A model generated the notes under the pieces. That model had not been told where the DNA came from. It saw only the letters and a list, made by a program, of their open reading frames with translations, and searched no databases. Below are positions 21,301-31,222 of a stretch of DNA of 64,000 nucleotides, one piece after another. A program made the translations under genes and the position numbers. Position 1 is the stretch's first letter. The number at the start of each line of letters is the position of its first letter. Source of the stretch: Halomonas sp. TD01 (lineage in GTDB: Bacteria; Pseudomonadota; Gammaproteobacteria; Pseudomonadales; Halomonadaceae). The DNA is taken from positions 1,178,001 through 1,242,000 of the forward strand of contig NZ_OV350343.1 in NCBI RefSeq assembly GCF_923868895.1. The letters run 5' to 3'.

Positions 21301-21330
21301 AAAACGGCGCTTCTGCCATCAGAAGCGCCG
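21301..21330 (-). terminator. hairpin terminator between dnaN and recF
   Basis: Perfect 11-bp stem CGGCGCTTCTG / CAGAAGCGCCG with a 4-nt loop (21305-21330). On the minus strand it is followed by only four T, so termination after dnaN is probably partial, allowing some read-through into recF. Confidence 0.68.
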
Positions 21331-21354
21331 CCCTCAGTTAGCCACCTATTACGG

Positions 21355-22458
21355 TTATAACCGCATCGGCATAACAACGTAAAGCGCATCACCGCCACCG
21401 GGCTCTTCTAACAGCGCACTACTATTGGGATCCGCCAGCGTCATCTGCACTCGATCCTCGTCCAGAACCGACAGTACATCTACCAAGTAGCCAACGTTAA
21501 AGCCAACTTCCATGGCACCGCCATTATACTCAACGGCCACATTCTCTTCGGCTTCTTCCTGTTCAGGGTTGTTGGCCATTACCTTAAGGTTGTTTTCCTC
21601 AAGATATAGCCGCACACCACGATATTTCTCATTAGAAAGAATAGCGGTACGAGAAAGCACTTGACGCAGTTCAGCACGCTCAGCAATCAGTACTTTGTCA
21701 CCATTACGAGGCACCACACGCTCATAGTCAGGGAACTTGCCATCAATCAGCTTAGAGGTAAACGTAAAGTCGCCGGTATGAGCGCGAACGTGGGTTGAAC
21801 CCAAGGTAAGACTTACCGGCTCATCGCTGTCATCCAACAAGCGGGAAAGCTCTAGGATGCCTTTACGCGGCACAATAAGCTTTTGCGCTTGGTCAACAAC
21901 AATATCGATAGGCCGTGAGCACATGGCTAAGCGGTGCCCGTCAGTCGCAACGGTGCGCAATAAGTTACTTTGAATTTCAAGCAGCATGCCGTTTAGATAA
22001 TAACGTACGTCCTGCTGAGCCATTGCAAAAGACGTTGACTCAATCAAGTGCTTCAATGTACCACGAGGCACACTAAGTTCCTGACTGCCATCAGCATCTT
22101 CAATATTCGGAAACTCTGCCACGGGCAGCGTCGATAACGTAAAGCGCGAACGGCCACTACGCAGCACGGCACGCCCCTCTTCTACCGCCAACTGGATCTC
22201 TGATTGATCAGGCAACGATTTACAGATGTCCATCAGCTTACGAGCAGGAACCGTGGCAGCGCCCTCTTGATCGACTTGGCTAGCCACAGTACGACCTACT
22301 AGCTCTACTTCTAGGTCGGTACCGGTTAATGCTACCTGATCCCCTTCTACTTGGATCAGTACGTTAGAAAGCACTGGTAGCGTTTGGCGCCGTTCGACTA
22401 CGCCCGCCACCAGAGTCAGCGGGCGAAGCAGTGCCTCTCGGGAAATAGTAAATTTCAT
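21355..22458 (-). CDS. dnaN: DNA polymerase III beta subunit (sliding clamp)
   Basis: Ring-shaped processivity clamp. ATG at 22458 gives 367 residues starting MKFTISREALLRPLT, equal to the family length (366 in E. coli), with GGAG upstream. A longer in-frame start at 22503 adds 15 atypical residues. Conserved segments include TLPVLSNVLIQ, FPNIEDAD, ATDGHRLAMCS, KFPDYERVVPRNGDK and the C-terminal YVVMPMRL that closes the hydrophobic protein-binding pocket. It is 55 bases after dnaA. Confidence 0.98.
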   Translation of the reverse strand: MKFTISREALLRPLTLVAGVVERRQTLPVLSNVLIQVEGDQVALTGTDLEVELVGRTVASQVDQEGAATVPARKLMDICKSLPDQSEIQLAVEEGRAVLRSGRSRFTLSTLPVAEFPNIEDADGSQELSVPRGTLKHLIESTSFAMAQQDVRYYLNGMLLEIQSNLLRTVATDGHRLAMCSRPIDIVVDQAQKLIVPRKGILELSRLLDDSDEPVSLTLGSTHVRAHTGDFTFTSKLIDGKFPDYERVVPRNGDKVLIAERAELRQVLSRTAILSNEKYRGVRLYLEENNLKVMANNPEQEEAEENVAVEYNGGAMEVGFNVGYLVDVLSVLDEDRVQMTLADPNSSALLEEPGGGDALYVVMPMRL

Positions 22459-22513
22459 CGGTACTCCGGTTTCTATCCTGAAAGGCCCGCAGTGCAGGCC
22501 CAAACGATAACGG

Positions 22514-23980
22514 TTAACTAGTTAGCAGGCGAAGGAGATTCTTATAATCTTCACGAATATCCGCATTTTCTTCTTGCAGCGCTTTTACCTTACGACAAGC
22601 GTGCAACACGGTCGTGTGATCACGGCCGCCAAAGGCATCGCCTATTTCCGGCAAGCTATGATTCGTCAGCTCTTTTGCTAGCGCCATAGCAACTTGCCTT
22701 GGCCGCGCAACGGAACGAGAGCGGCGTTTAGAAAGCAGGTCAGCGACTTTAATTTTGTAATATTCAGCAACCGTTCGCTGAATATTATCAACCCCTACCT
22801 GCTTATCTTGTAACGCCAATAGGTCTTTAAGCGATTCGCGAATAAAGTCCTGGGTAATGGTTTTACCCATGAAATGCGAGTCTGCAATAACTTTTTTCAG
22901 TGCGCCTTCAAGCTCGCGAACGTTTGAGCGAATCTTTTGGGCAATAAAGAAGGCAGCGTCGTGTGGGAGATCAACTTTCGCCTGATCTGCTTTTTTCATC
23001 AAAATTGCTACGCGGGTTTCAAGCTCTGGTGGCTCAATAGCCACTGTCAGGCCCCAGCCAAAGCGTGATTTCAGACGCTCTTCCACACCGCTAATTTCTT
23101 TTGGGTAGCGGTCAGACGTAAGAATCATTTGCTGGCCACCCTCTAATAACGCATTAAAGGTGTGGAAAAACTCTTCCTGGGAACGCTCTTTACCAGCAAA
23201 AAATTGAATATCATCAATAAGTAGCGCATCAACACTGCGATAAAAGCGTTTGAAGTCGTTGATCGCATTTAACTGAAGTGCTTTCACCATATCTGCGACA
23301 AAGCGCTCAGAGTGTAGGTATACCACTCGGGCATTCTCACGGCGGCCAGCCAAAGCGTTACCAACCGCATGCATCAAGTGTGTTTTACCTAAACCAACGC
23401 CACCATATAAAAATAGCGGGTTATAGGCGCCGCCAGGATTTTCAGATACCTGACGGGATGCAGCACGGGCAAGCTGGTTCGATTTACCCTCAACAAATGT
23501 ATCAAAGGTAAAATTAGGATTAAGACCACTACCATGTTTAAGGCTGCCTTCAACCTGCACCTGTCGCTCATTAACGCGCCGACCCGATGACTCCTCCCGC
23601 AGTTGATCAATTTCACGTTCATCAGCAAGGTCTCCCCTTGGCGGTGTATGAACCGCGGGCGATGTTTGCCTTGAGGGAGACGCTGAGACCGGGTTACCTA
23701 AATCTCTCGGCTGTGGAGCAGGTGCTGCCACACGGCGGCTACCTACCGTCAAACTGACTTTGGGAGGCTTGGATGGTGCAAGCTCGCGCATCAGCTCGCT
23801 GATACGCTTTGAATACTTATCACTCACCCAGTCGCGCACAAAGCGATTCGGCGCCAACAAGCGTAGCTCATTGGTCTCTCCTTCTTCTGCCTGCAGCGGA
23901 CGTATCCAGGTATTGAACTGCTGTGAATTCAGTTCGTCCTGCAGGTAGTCCAGGCACTGTTGCCAAAGCGCGAGTGACAC
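22514..23980 (-). CDS. dnaA: chromosomal replication initiator protein DnaA
   Basis: AAA+ initiator that binds DnaA boxes and melts the origin. It is a 488-residue protein from a GTG start. Domain I is [25 protein letters not shown]; domain II is a variable linker (about 90-150) rich in Pro, Arg and Ser; domain III has Walker [11 protein letters not shown], Walker [14 protein letters not shown] and the sensor segment [14 protein letters not shown]. Domain IV has the box-binding HTH signature [15 protein letters not shown] (about 452-466). It is transcribed away from the DnaA-box region that starts directly upstream. Confidence 0.98.
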   Translation of the reverse strand: MSLALWQQCLDYLQDELNSQQFNTWIRPLQAEEGETNELRLLAPNRFVRDWVSDKYSKRISELMRELAPSKPPKVSLTVGSRRVAAPAPQPRDLGNPVSASPSRQTSPAVHTPPRGDLADEREIDQLREESSGRRVNERQVQVEGSLKHGSGLNPNFTFDTFVEGKSNQLARAASRQVSENPGGAYNPLFLYGGVGLGKTHLMHAVGNALAGRRENARVVYLHSERFVADMVKALQLNAINDFKRFYRSVDALLIDDIQFFAGKERSQEEFFHTFNALLEGGQQMILTSDRYPKEISGVEERLKSRFGWGLTVAIEPPELETRVAILMKKADQAKVDLPHDAAFFIAQKIRSNVRELEGALKKVIADSHFMGKTITQDFIRESLKDLLALQDKQVGVDNIQRTVAEYYKIKVADLLSKRRSRSVARPRQVAMALAKELTNHSLPEIGDAFGGRDHTTVLHACRKVKALQEENADIREDYKNLLRLLTS

Positions 23981-24514
23981 TCATCTCACCATCGGTTGAA
24001 AACGGCCGACCATTGTAGCGCCCAACGAAGCGGTTATCCACACGCACTCAAGCCTCTTTTTGACCTGTGGACAACTATTCATAAGAGATAAGGAAAAACT
24101 GGTAATGGATCAAGGACAAAACTGATCTGAGGTGTTTTATAACCTGTTGAACACATCAAATTAACAGCTTATTTAAAGCTTATCCGAAGGTTATGCACAG
24201 ATTTTTTATGATTTTAAGATGTTGATAAAAATCAGCTAAAATGGCTTATCCACAATAAGTATCCCCACTATTAATAACAGTAATCTTTAAATAACTTCAT
24301 TAGTAATAGTAGTGTCACGACAAAGAGCCACGATAGCGATGCACAAAAGGCTCCCATTGCCTTTTTCATGCTTTTTATGCAAGGAAAAATTGCACCTGAC
24401 GCGGGAAGTCTCTACAATTTCCGGTCTTGAATTGAAACTCCCCGGCTGGTTCCTCACTGGACCGGGTCTTTTGGAATTCACTTTCCGTCCTAAACCACGT
24501 GGGAATAACGAGTT
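23981..24514. other. candidate replication origin (oriC) between dnaA and rpmH
   Basis: A 534-base gap without a gene. It holds two perfect DnaA boxes TTATCCACA (24034-24042 and 24246-24254), TTATGCACA (24191-24199) and the reverse-strand TTGTCCACA variant (24066-24074). Around 24150-24310 it is strongly A+T-rich, with runs such as ATTTAAA, TTTTTTATG and TTAATAATAG that suit an unwinding element. The right side carries the rpmH promoter and leader. In Pseudomonas and relatives the origin lies in this same gap (established), but the mnmG-side region at 45.9-46.4 kb is a competing candidate. Confidence 0.75.
24390..24418 (+). promoter_or_regulatory. sigma-70 promoter of rpmH
   Basis: TTGCAC (24390-24395) and TACAAT (24413-24418) separated by 17 bp. 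Transcription would start near 24425, leaving a leader of about 90 bases with a short GC-rich inverted repeat (CCCGG...CCGGG) before rpmH. Confidence 0.7.
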
Positions 24515-24649
24515 ATGAAACGCACTTTTCAACCAAGCGTTCTCAAGCGCAAGCGCGCGCATGGCTTCCGTGCTCGTATGGCAACCAAAAACGGCCGTGC
24601 CGTTATCGCACGCCGCCGCGCCAAAGGCCGCAAGCGTCTGAGCGCCTGA
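24515..24649 (+). CDS. rpmH: 50S ribosomal protein L34
   Basis: A 44-residue, extremely basic ribosomal protein with the invariant sequence start [19 protein letters not shown] and the end KGRKRLSA. The length is exactly usual for bacteria. It is the first gene of the rpmH-rnpA-yidC group, and rnpA begins 7 bases after its stop. Confidence 0.97.
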   Translation: MKRTFQPSVLKRKRAHGFRARMATKNGRAVIARRRAKGRKRLSA

Positions 24650-24656
24650 TCTCGGA

Positions 24657-25064
24657 TTGCGTGTGCCGCATCAAGGCTTTCCCCGGTGCTTACGTTTGCT
24701 AAACGCTGGGGATTTTAGTCACGTGTTTGAACAAGCAGACCTGAAGGTTCATGGCAAAGGTATGATGGCGCTAGCGCGTTTGAGTACCCGGGGACATCCC
24801 CGCGTTGGACTGGTGGTCAGCAAAAAAAATGTGAAGCTCGCTGTTGATCGCAACCGCTTCAAGCGACTCGTTAGAGAGTCTGTTCGCCTCCGCCAGGATC
24901 ACCTGCCCTCTGTGGACATCGTGATATTGGCAAAGCGTGGTGTACAAGATATTGATAACGAAACGCTTACTCGCCAGCTAAATGGCATGTGGAAACGACT
25001 TCAGCGCGACGCACAGGCGGTGTCTGTATCTCCCCCGCCTAATGGCGTAACACGTGACGCTTGA
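24657..25064 (+). CDS. rnpA: ribonuclease P protein component
   Basis: Protein cofactor of RNase P, which matures tRNA 5' ends. The 135 residues show FPRCLRLLNAGDFSHVF, GHPRVGLVVSKKNVKLAVDRNRFKRLVRES (the RNR core) and IVILAKRGV. The start is taken as TTG at 24657, just after rpmH; a GTG two codons later (24663) is the alternative. No strong ribosome site is seen, consistent with coupling to rpmH. The C-terminal 15 residues (VSVSPPPNGVTRDA) look unconserved. Confidence 0.95.
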   Translation: MRVPHQGFPRCLRLLNAGDFSHVFEQADLKVHGKGMMALARLSTRGHPRVGLVVSKKNVKLAVDRNRFKRLVRESVRLRQDHLPSVDIVILAKRGVQDIDNETLTRQLNGMWKRLQRDAQAVSVSPPPNGVTRDA

Positions 25065-25193
25065 CGACACACCTCGCCGCTCGACCTCGGCCTGCCGCCT
25101 GGCAGGCTTTCGTGTGTCATGGGTCGAGTAAATGAGGTCGAGTAAATGACACTGCGCCATTAGCATGTTCACCACCCATCGGGCAGAACCCTC
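25065..25193 (+). repeat. rnpA-yidC gap with hairpin and 14-bp tandem repeat; yidD absent
   Basis: This is the position normally occupied by yidD. The 129 bases contain a perfect 7-bp hairpin (GCCTGCC at 25090-25096, GGCAGGC at 25101-25107) without a T tract. They also hold two exact tandem copies of GGTCGAGTAAATGA (25122-25135 and 25136-25149). No frame encodes the YidD cysteine-rich signature. Confidence 0.75.
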
Positions 25194-26879
25194 ATGGACG
25201 TAAAACGACTTTTATTACTGATTCCACTGGCAGTACTTGCCTACTTATTGGTTGTACAGTGGAATCAGGATTATGGGCAAACAAGCGTCGAATCGACGCC
25301 TGAAATTACCCAAAGCAGCAACGGCCCATCCGCCAATAATGTTGGCAGTGATGATTTATCGGTTCCTAGTTCGTCAGCTCCCCAAAATGCCATCAGTGAA
25401 GGCATGCCCGGGGAAGCGGAAAGTGACTCGTCAAGCCGAGACTTTATTGCTGTTACTACCGACGTTCTCGACGTACGCATTGACCCACATGGTGGCGATA
25501 TTGTGTACGCAGCCCTACCGCAGCATAAGCTAACGCTGGATTCAGATCGTAACTACGTGTTGCTTTCTGATAACTCAACGCGTAGCTACGTCGCTCGTTC
25601 AGGTCTGCAACTCGACGGCCAGGCTAGCCGCATTGCCTTCACGCCCGAGCGTACCGAGTACCGCTTAGGCAATAATGAAGAGCAGCTAAGTGTTGATTTA
25701 ACAGCGGAAGTTAACGGCGTTGAAGTTATTAAGCGATTGACGTTTGAGCGTGGCAATTACGCTGTCAACGTTAGTTACTACTTAGCCAACAACACCGAAT
25801 CACCGATTAGCGCACGCTTTATCGGTCAGCTAGCTCGCGATAATAGCCCTGACCCTTCAAGCGGTGTTGCGATGGGTATGAACTCCTACCTGGGAGCGGC
25901 TTACTCAACGCCAGACACGCGCTACGAAAAAATCGACTTTGACGACATTCAGAGCCATAACTTTGAAAATCGTGAAGCGCAGGGCGGCTGGGTTGCGATT
26001 ATTCAGCACTACTTCGTCTCAGCCTGGGCACCGGCGCAAAATCAGCAGAATCTCTACTATGTCACTACCGATTCACGTGATCGTAATGTCGTAGCGTTTG
26101 CTGGCCCCACTAGCAGTGTGGCCGCTGACGGCGAAGCAACTCTAAGCGCAACGCTGTATATGGGGCCCAAGGTTCAAGACTATCTTGAGCAAGTCGCTCC
26201 CAACCTACGCCTAACTGTAGATTATGGTTGGCTGTGGTTTATCGCCAACCCACTGTTCTGGTTACTAGATAAGATCCACGACATCGTTGGCAACTGGGGT
26301 TGGTCAATTGTACTGCTGACCGTACTAGTGAAATTGGTGCTGTTCCCGCTATCCGCCAAAGCCTACAAGTCAATGGCGCGTATGCGTAAGCTTGGCCCGG
26401 AAATGCAGCGTCTCAAAGAGATGTATGGCGATGACCGCCAGAAAATGTCTCAAGAGATGATGAAGTTCTACCAGAAGGAAAAGATCAATCCTCTGGGCGG
26501 CTGTTTACCAATTCTGGTGCAAATGCCGGTCTTTATAGCGCTGTATTGGATGCTGCTTGAGTCTGTTGAGCTTCGCCATGCGCCGTTCATATTCTGGATT
26601 CAAGATTTGTCGGTGAAAGATCCGTACTTTATCTTGCCAATTCTGATGGGGATCTCGATGTTCGTTCAGCAAATGCTGAACCCGACACCGCCCGATCCCA
26701 TGCAGGCGAAGATTATGAAGATGCTGCCGATTATCTTCACCTTCTTCTTCCTGTGGTTCCCAGCGGGTCTGGTTATCTACTGGGTCGTCAACAACATCAT
26801 CTCGGTGGCGCAGCAGTATTTAATTACGCGTAATATTGAGAATGATCCAAACGTCGGCAAAGGGTTGCGAACCAAGTAA
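25194..26879 (+). CDS. yidC: membrane protein insertase YidC
   Basis: Inner-membrane insertase/foldase acting alone or with Sec; its clients include the Fo c subunit encoded at 52 kb. It is a 561-residue gammaproteobacterial form. An N-terminal signal anchor (about 5-22) precedes a long periplasmic beta-sandwich domain (about 60-340). The conserved core of five helices (about 350-550) includes WGWSIVLLTVLVKLVLFPLS, the basic cytoplasmic hairpin KEKINPLGGCLPILVQMPVF, and a C-terminal helix with WFPAGLVIYWVVNN. A terminator follows at 26900. Confidence 0.97.
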   Translation: MDVKRLLLLIPLAVLAYLLVVQWNQDYGQTSVESTPEITQSSNGPSANNVGSDDLSVPSSSAPQNAISEGMPGEAESDSSSRDFIAVTTDVLDVRIDPHGGDIVYAALPQHKLTLDSDRNYVLLSDNSTRSYVARSGLQLDGQASRIAFTPERTEYRLGNNEEQLSVDLTAEVNGVEVIKRLTFERGNYAVNVSYYLANNTESPISARFIGQLARDNSPDPSSGVAMGMNSYLGAAYSTPDTRYEKIDFDDIQSHNFENREAQGGWVAIIQHYFVSAWAPAQNQQNLYYVTTDSRDRNVVAFAGPTSSVAADGEATLSATLYMGPKVQDYLEQVAPNLRLTVDYGWLWFIANPLFWLLDKIHDIVGNWGWSIVLLTVLVKLVLFPLSAKAYKSMARMRKLGPEMQRLKEMYGDDRQKMSQEMMKFYQKEKINPLGGCLPILVQMPVFIALYWMLLESVELRHAPFIFWIQDLSVKDPYFILPILMGISMFVQQMLNPTPPDPMQAKIMKMLPIIFTFFFLWFPAGLVIYWVVNNIISVAQQYLITRNIENDPNVGKGLRTK

Positions 26880-26899
26880 TACGCTCCCTTCTCCTACCA

Positions 26900-26933
26900 C
26901 CAGACCCCCGCCCTAGCGGGGGTCTGGCGTTTT
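26900..26933 (+). terminator. intrinsic terminator after yidC
   Basis: Perfect 12-bp stem CCAGACCCCCGC / GCGGGGGTCTGG with a 4-nt loop, followed by CGTTTT. It has a very GC-rich stem and a short T tract. Confidence 0.82.
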
Positions 26934-26980
26934 AGGATGAACAACGCGACAATCTTCGCCATACACCAACGAGAAGCGCC

Positions 26981-28351
26981 ATGGCCGATCGACTTTACAC
27001 CCAAGACACCATTACCGCCCTGGCAACCCCTCCTGGCCGCGGCGGTGTTGGCATTATTCGCGTGTCAGGGCCTGCCTGCCGCGATATCGCTGCCGCTGTA
27101 CTGGGCCACTGCCCTTCCCCTCGTTACGCTCACTACGGCCCGTTTTATGCCGCTGAAAGCGTTATTGATGAAGGCATTGCCCTGCTGTTCAACGGGCCCT
27201 ACTCATTTACCGGTGAGGACGTGCTTGAACTGCAAGGACATGGCGGGCCAATTATTATGGATATGCTGCTTGAACGCTGCCTACAGCTTGGCGCACGACT
27301 AGCCCGCCCAGGTGAGTTTTCAGAGCGTGCCTTTCTAAACGACAAATTAGATCTAGCTCAGGCCGAAGCCATTGCCGACCTAATAGACGCTACCTCCCGT
27401 TCTGCTGCAGAAAATGCCGTACGCTCGTTGCAGGGGGAGTTTTCTCAGCGCATCTCGGCGTTAGTGGAGCGACTCATCGAGCTGCGGGTATACGTCGAAG
27501 CGGCGATTGATTTCCCAGAGGAGGAAATCGATTTTTTAGCCGATGGTCACGTCGCCAACCGTTTAGAGAACGTTCAGCAAGCGCTGACGGCGGTTCGCAA
27601 AGCCGCAGGCCAAGGGGCACTGTTACGCGAAGGAATGAGCGTGGTGATTGCTGGACGACCTAATGCCGGTAAGTCTAGCTTGCTCAACGCACTGACCGAA
27701 CAAGATACCGCCATTGTCACGGACATTGCCGGCACCACCCGTGACGTGCTGCGGGAATATATCCACATTGATGGCATGCCACTGCATATTATCGACACCG
27801 CTGGGCTGCGCGACACCCCCGACGCCGTAGAGAAAATCGGCGTTGCCCGCGCTTGGGAAGAGATCGAAAAAGCCGACCGCGTGCTGCTATTGGTAGATGC
27901 TTCCACCACTGATGCGACCGATCCTATGACTATTTGGCCGGAATTTGTCGCCAGACTCCCCGATCAAACGCGTCTAACACTGGTGCGAAATAAAATTGAT
28001 ACCAGCGCCGAACAAGCTGGTATTGATTTATCCACAACCACACCAACGATAAGACTATCCGCGAAAACTGGTGTGGGTGTGGATAACTTAAAAGCTCATT
28101 TAAAAGACATCATGGGGTTTTCTGCGACTACCGAAGGACGATTCTCAGCCCGTCGTCGCCATTTAGACGCCTTAGATCGCGCCATGGCTGCACTAGAAAC
28201 CGGTCGCGCCCAACTAGATGGCTACGGTGCCGGAGAACTGCTGGCCGAAGACTTGCGCGACGCCCAGCAGGCATTAGGCGAAATTACCGGTGAATTTAGC
28301 GCTGACGATTTGCTCGGCGAAATTTTCGGCAGCTTCTGTATTGGTAAATAA
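26981..28351 (+). CDS. mnmE: tRNA modification GTPase MnmE (TrmE)
   Basis: With MnmG (46.4 kb) it installs the carboxymethylaminomethyl group on U34 of certain tRNAs. The 456 residues contain the N-terminal formyl-THF-binding domain ([31 protein letters not shown]), helical domain, G domain with [14 protein letters not shown] (about 224-237), [17 protein letters not shown] and NKID, and the C-terminal FCIGK with the catalytic Cys. Two perfect DnaA boxes lie inside it (28028-28036 and 28078-28086). Here mnmE and mnmG are separated by 18 kb. Confidence 0.98.
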   Translation: MADRLYTQDTITALATPPGRGGVGIIRVSGPACRDIAAAVLGHCPSPRYAHYGPFYAAESVIDEGIALLFNGPYSFTGEDVLELQGHGGPIIMDMLLERCLQLGARLARPGEFSERAFLNDKLDLAQAEAIADLIDATSRSAAENAVRSLQGEFSQRISALVERLIELRVYVEAAIDFPEEEIDFLADGHVANRLENVQQALTAVRKAAGQGALLREGMSVVIAGRPNAGKSSLLNALTEQDTAIVTDIAGTTRDVLREYIHIDGMPLHIIDTAGLRDTPDAVEKIGVARAWEEIEKADRVLLLVDASTTDATDPMTIWPEFVARLPDQTRLTLVRNKIDTSAEQAGIDLSTTTPTIRLSAKTGVGVDNLKAHLKDIMGFSATTEGRFSARRRHLDALDRAMAALETGRAQLDGYGAGELLAEDLRDAQQALGEITGEFSADDLLGEIFGSFCIGK

Positions 28352-28388
28352 TCATTTGCTTTGATAGATAACGGTGGTGGCCAACCAG

Positions 28389-29234
28389 CTATTCGCCTAC
28401 CAGCCACTCTGAACGATAGTCACTTTCCGAGCCTAGCAGCGGCGTTATGTTTGCCATCGCCGCCGCTAGACGCTCATCTAAGCCCCAGGGCGGGTTAATC
28501 ACCAGCATTCCACTACCGTACATGCCATGGCTTTGTTCGTTGGGCGTATGACGATGAAGTTCACTGCGCCAAATTTTACGTATGCCACTCTCTCTCAAGC
28601 CGTTTAACAGAGTGTGATGGTTGCCTGCCGGTAGCAGTGGATACCATACCAGTAGCACCGCATGACGTACTTTTGCAAGGCTATATGTCACCGCGTCGAC
28701 CACCTCCTGATATTCCGCTTTACGTTCGTAGCTAGGGTCAATCAACACACACAAACGAGGCGTTGTAACAGGCACCAGCTCGCTTAAGCCTGCTAGGCCA
28801 TCTCCATAAATTCTCTGCGCCTGCGGGGGAAGCGATTGGGTGCTTAAGTGCTCATGCTCACCAGGATGAAGCTCAAATAGCGTAAGGCGGTCTTGCTCAC
28901 GAAGCGGCTGAGAGAGCCACCAAGGCGAGCCAGGATAATGGGTAAGCTCGGAAGCATGGGGCTGGGCAGACCCTAGCGTGGCTAGCCAACCGTTTAGTAA
29001 AGGATCCGTTAGCTGTCCACTTGCTTGCCATAGAGGCCAGATGCCCTCACGGTACTCTTGAAGCCGCTGAGTCTCTTTAGTACCAAGGGGATAGAGACCT
29101 CGCCCCGCATGAGTATCTATATATGTAATGGCTGATTTTTTACGTAATAAATAATCAACCACCGCGTAAAGCGTTAAATGTTTCTGCACATCGGCAAAGT
29201 TACCGGCATGGTAAGCGTGTTGGTAGGACAGCAT
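28389..29234 (-). CDS. rlmJ: 23S rRNA (adenine-2030-N6)-methyltransferase
   Basis: SAM-dependent rRNA methyltransferase (YhiR/RlmJ). The 281 residues begin MLSYQHAYHAGNFADVQKH and contain TYIDTHAGRGLY for SAM binding and the catalytic motif LIDPSYE, a variant of the common D-P-P-Y. KYRSEW-like and NPPWGLDE elements near the C-terminus also fit. It is convergent with mnmE (37-base gap). Confidence 0.95.
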   Translation of the reverse strand: MLSYQHAYHAGNFADVQKHLTLYAVVDYLLRKKSAITYIDTHAGRGLYPLGTKETQRLQEYREGIWPLWQASGQLTDPLLNGWLATLGSAQPHASELTHYPGSPWWLSQPLREQDRLTLFELHPGEHEHLSTQSLPPQAQRIYGDGLAGLSELVPVTTPRLCVLIDPSYERKAEYQEVVDAVTYSLAKVRHAVLLVWYPLLPAGNHHTLLNGLRESGIRKIWRSELHRHTPNEQSHGMYGSGMLVINPPWGLDERLAAAMANITPLLGSESDYRSEWLVGE

Positions 29235-29257
29235 AGTCGCTCGCTAACAATGAATCG

Positions 29258-29291
29258 AAAAAATGCCCGCTATGTGATCATAGCGGGCATT
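29258..29291 (-). terminator. intrinsic terminator of the OmpA-like lipoprotein gene
   Basis: Perfect 13-bp stem AATGCCCGCTATG / CATAGCGGGCATT with a 4-nt loop. On the minus strand it is followed by six T. It separates the lipoprotein gene from rlmJ. Confidence 0.85.
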
Positions 29292-29329
29292 CATCGGCAA
29301 TGCTGAGGTTAGCTCATAAATCGTTAGCG

Positions 29330-30004
29330 TTAACCCTGGCCATTTCCCGTGGGGGTTAAGGTGATCTCAACACGGCGGTTTTGCGCACGGCCTTGTTCAG
29401 AATTATTGCTAGCAACCGGCTGATTTGCCCCATATCCCATCGTGTTTAATCGAGCAGAGGATACGCCGTTTTGGCTAAGGTAATTACCCACGGACTGAGC
29501 ACGGCGCTCAGACAGACGCTGGTTATAGTTTGCATCTCCGGTGCTATCAGTGTGGCCAGCAATGTTGACGCGGGTATCCTGGTACTGAGTCAGTACATTG
29601 GCAACTTGGTTAAGGGAGTTGCGTGCCTCACTGGTAAGGTCGGCAGAGTCGAAACCAAAAGTAACGCCACTGGGCATATTAAGCACAATATCGTCACCAC
29701 GACGATCAATCTCAATACGTGAGCCCTGGAGATTTTGGCGCAGCTGTTGCTCCTGACGATCCATGTAAACACCTACACCGGCACCCGCTGCAGCACCTAC
29801 CGCTGCACCAATCAATGCGCGGTCACGACGGCTAGTGCTGCCATCGCCAGATAGCGCCCCGGCAGCTGCACCAATGGCCGCGCCAATGCCCGATCCCATC
29901 GCAGTGCTAGAGCGCTGCGTCTGACCGCCATAAGGGTCCGAGGTAGCACAGCCAGCTAATAAAATGGCTGCTGCCAGTGGGGTCAGTAGTCGAGAAATAC
30001 GCAT
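29330..30004 (-). CDS. OmpA-family lipoprotein (YiaD-like)
   Basis: Outer-membrane lipoprotein that anchors to peptidoglycan. The signal peptide ends in the lipobox LLAGC (Cys 19). Two glycine-zipper segments follow (about 38-53 and 66-80). The OmpA C-terminal domain (about 105-220) has TFGFDSADL, HTDSTGDANYNQRLSERRA and GRAQNRRVEI, with the Asp and Arg used to bind diaminopimelate. ATG at 30004 has a perfect AAGGAG at 6 nt; a GTG one codon earlier is less likely. Length 224, like YiaD (219). Confidence 0.9.
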   Translation of the reverse strand: MRISRLLTPLAAAILLAGCATSDPYGGQTQRSSTAMGSGIGAAIGAAAGALSGDGSTSRRDRALIGAAVGAAAGAGVGVYMDRQEQQLRQNLQGSRIEIDRRGDDIVLNMPSGVTFGFDSADLTSEARNSLNQVANVLTQYQDTRVNIAGHTDSTGDANYNQRLSERRAQSVGNYLSQNGVSSARLNTMGYGANQPVASNNSEQGRAQNRRVEITLTPTGNGQG

Positions 30005-30052
30005 CACTCACTCCTTGATAATCTACAGGGTAATTGCTTTATATATCGCTGA

Positions 30053-31222
30053 TCACTCATCGCTTATTAATGTCAGCAATTCGTTCAAGAATAATAGACC
30101 TTGAGGCGATGCACGCAGCTTTTCGGGCATTTCCATTAAAAGTCCTTTTTCGTACGCGCTTTGTAACCGAGCAAGTAACACGGAGTGGGGAAGACCTGTG
30201 TGGGCGGCCCAGACCTCCATTGTCACTCCATCCGTTAAACGTAACGCGTTCATCGCGAATTCAAGGGGCAGTTCTTGCGTTGCTATCGGCTGCTTGCCGG
30301 CCACAAAGCCACGCGGATCATTTGAACGGCGTAAATACGCCTCTGGCTGACGTGTTTTCCAACGCCTTTCAATATGCCGCTTCCCCTGACTATCGACCGT
30401 CGTCAGCTTTCCATGGGCACCCGCCCCGATACCCAAATAATCGCCAAACTGCCAATAGTTGATGTTGTGGCGGCTTTGCTGTCCTGGCTGCGCGTAGGCG
30501 GAGATTTCATAGCGCCGCAAACCGGCTTGTTCGAGACGTTGATGCCCCGCTTCCTGAATATCCCAGAGTGCCTCTTCTTCTGGTAACACCGGCGGGTGAG
30601 AGAAAAATGCCGTATTGGGTTCAAGCGTTAACTGGTACCAGGAGAGATGCTCTGGTTCCAAGGCTAATGCTTGATCAATATCCTCCATCGCTTGAGCTGG
30701 GGTTTGCTTGGGTAATCCATGCATTAGATCAATATTGAGATTATCAAACCCCGCCTCGCGCGCCTGGCGAACAGCATTGACTGCTTCTTGGCCGCTATGA
30801 ATACGCCCCAAGGCGCTAAGCTGTTCAGGACGAAAGCTCTGAACTCCCAAAGACAACCGATTGATCCCAGCTTCTCGATAACCAACAAAACGCTGCTGCT
30901 CGGTCGTGCCAGGATTCGCTTCTAGAGTAATTTCAATAGCAGAAGAGAACGGCAATCGGAGGCGTATCTCTTTGAATAATTGATCATAAAAGTTTGGCGA
31001 TAACAGGCTTGGCGTGCCACCGCCAATAAATATCGTTTGAATTTCTCGCCCGCTGGCCAGGTGTAAATCACCGTCCAAATCATTCAACAGGGCATTCAGA
31101 TAAGCGGCTTCAGGCAGCTCACGAGAGCTTGGCTCGTGAGAATTAAAGTCACAGTACGGGCACTTACGTACACACCATGGTGTATGGATATAGAGGGATA
31201 AAGGTGGCAATGGCTCAGCCAT
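30053..31222 (-). CDS. hemW: heme chaperone HemW (radical SAM, HemN-like)
   Basis: A 389-residue radical SAM protein with the cluster motif CVRKCPYC and then DFNSH. The Y before W in IHTPWC and the F-x-GGGTPS segment (IFIGGGTPSLL) follow HemW rather than true HemN. HemW proteins carry heme and are not coproporphyrinogen oxidases (established for the family). Its start overlaps the rdgB stop by 8 nt, a common gene pair. Confidence 0.93.
   Translation of the reverse strand: MAEPLPPLSLYIHTPWCVRKCPYCDFNSHEPSSRELPEAAYLNALLNDLDGDLHLASGREIQTIFIGGGTPSLLSPNFYDQLFKEIRLRLPFSSAIEITLEANPGTTEQQRFVGYREAGINRLSLGVQSFRPEQLSALGRIHSGQEAVNAVRQAREAGFDNLNIDLMHGLPKQTPAQAMEDIDQALALEPEHLSWYQLTLEPNTAFFSHPPVLPEEEALWDIQEAGHQRLEQAGLRRYEISAYAQPGQQSRHNINYWQFGDYLGIGAGAHGKLTTVDSQGKRHIERRWKTRQPEAYLRRSNDPRGFVAGKQPIATQELPLEFAMNALRLTDGVTMEVWAAHTGLPHSVLLARLQSAYEKGLLMEMPEKLRASPQGLLFLNELLTLISDE

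Noticed and set aside
21249..21398. Longer N-terminus for RecF
   Set aside because: It would run through the dnaN terminator hairpin and into the end of dnaN; the family start MSVTRL is at 21248.
26937..27302. A 121-codon frame overlapping the start of mnmE
   Set aside because: It is a shadow in another frame; mnmE has full family similarity from its first codons.
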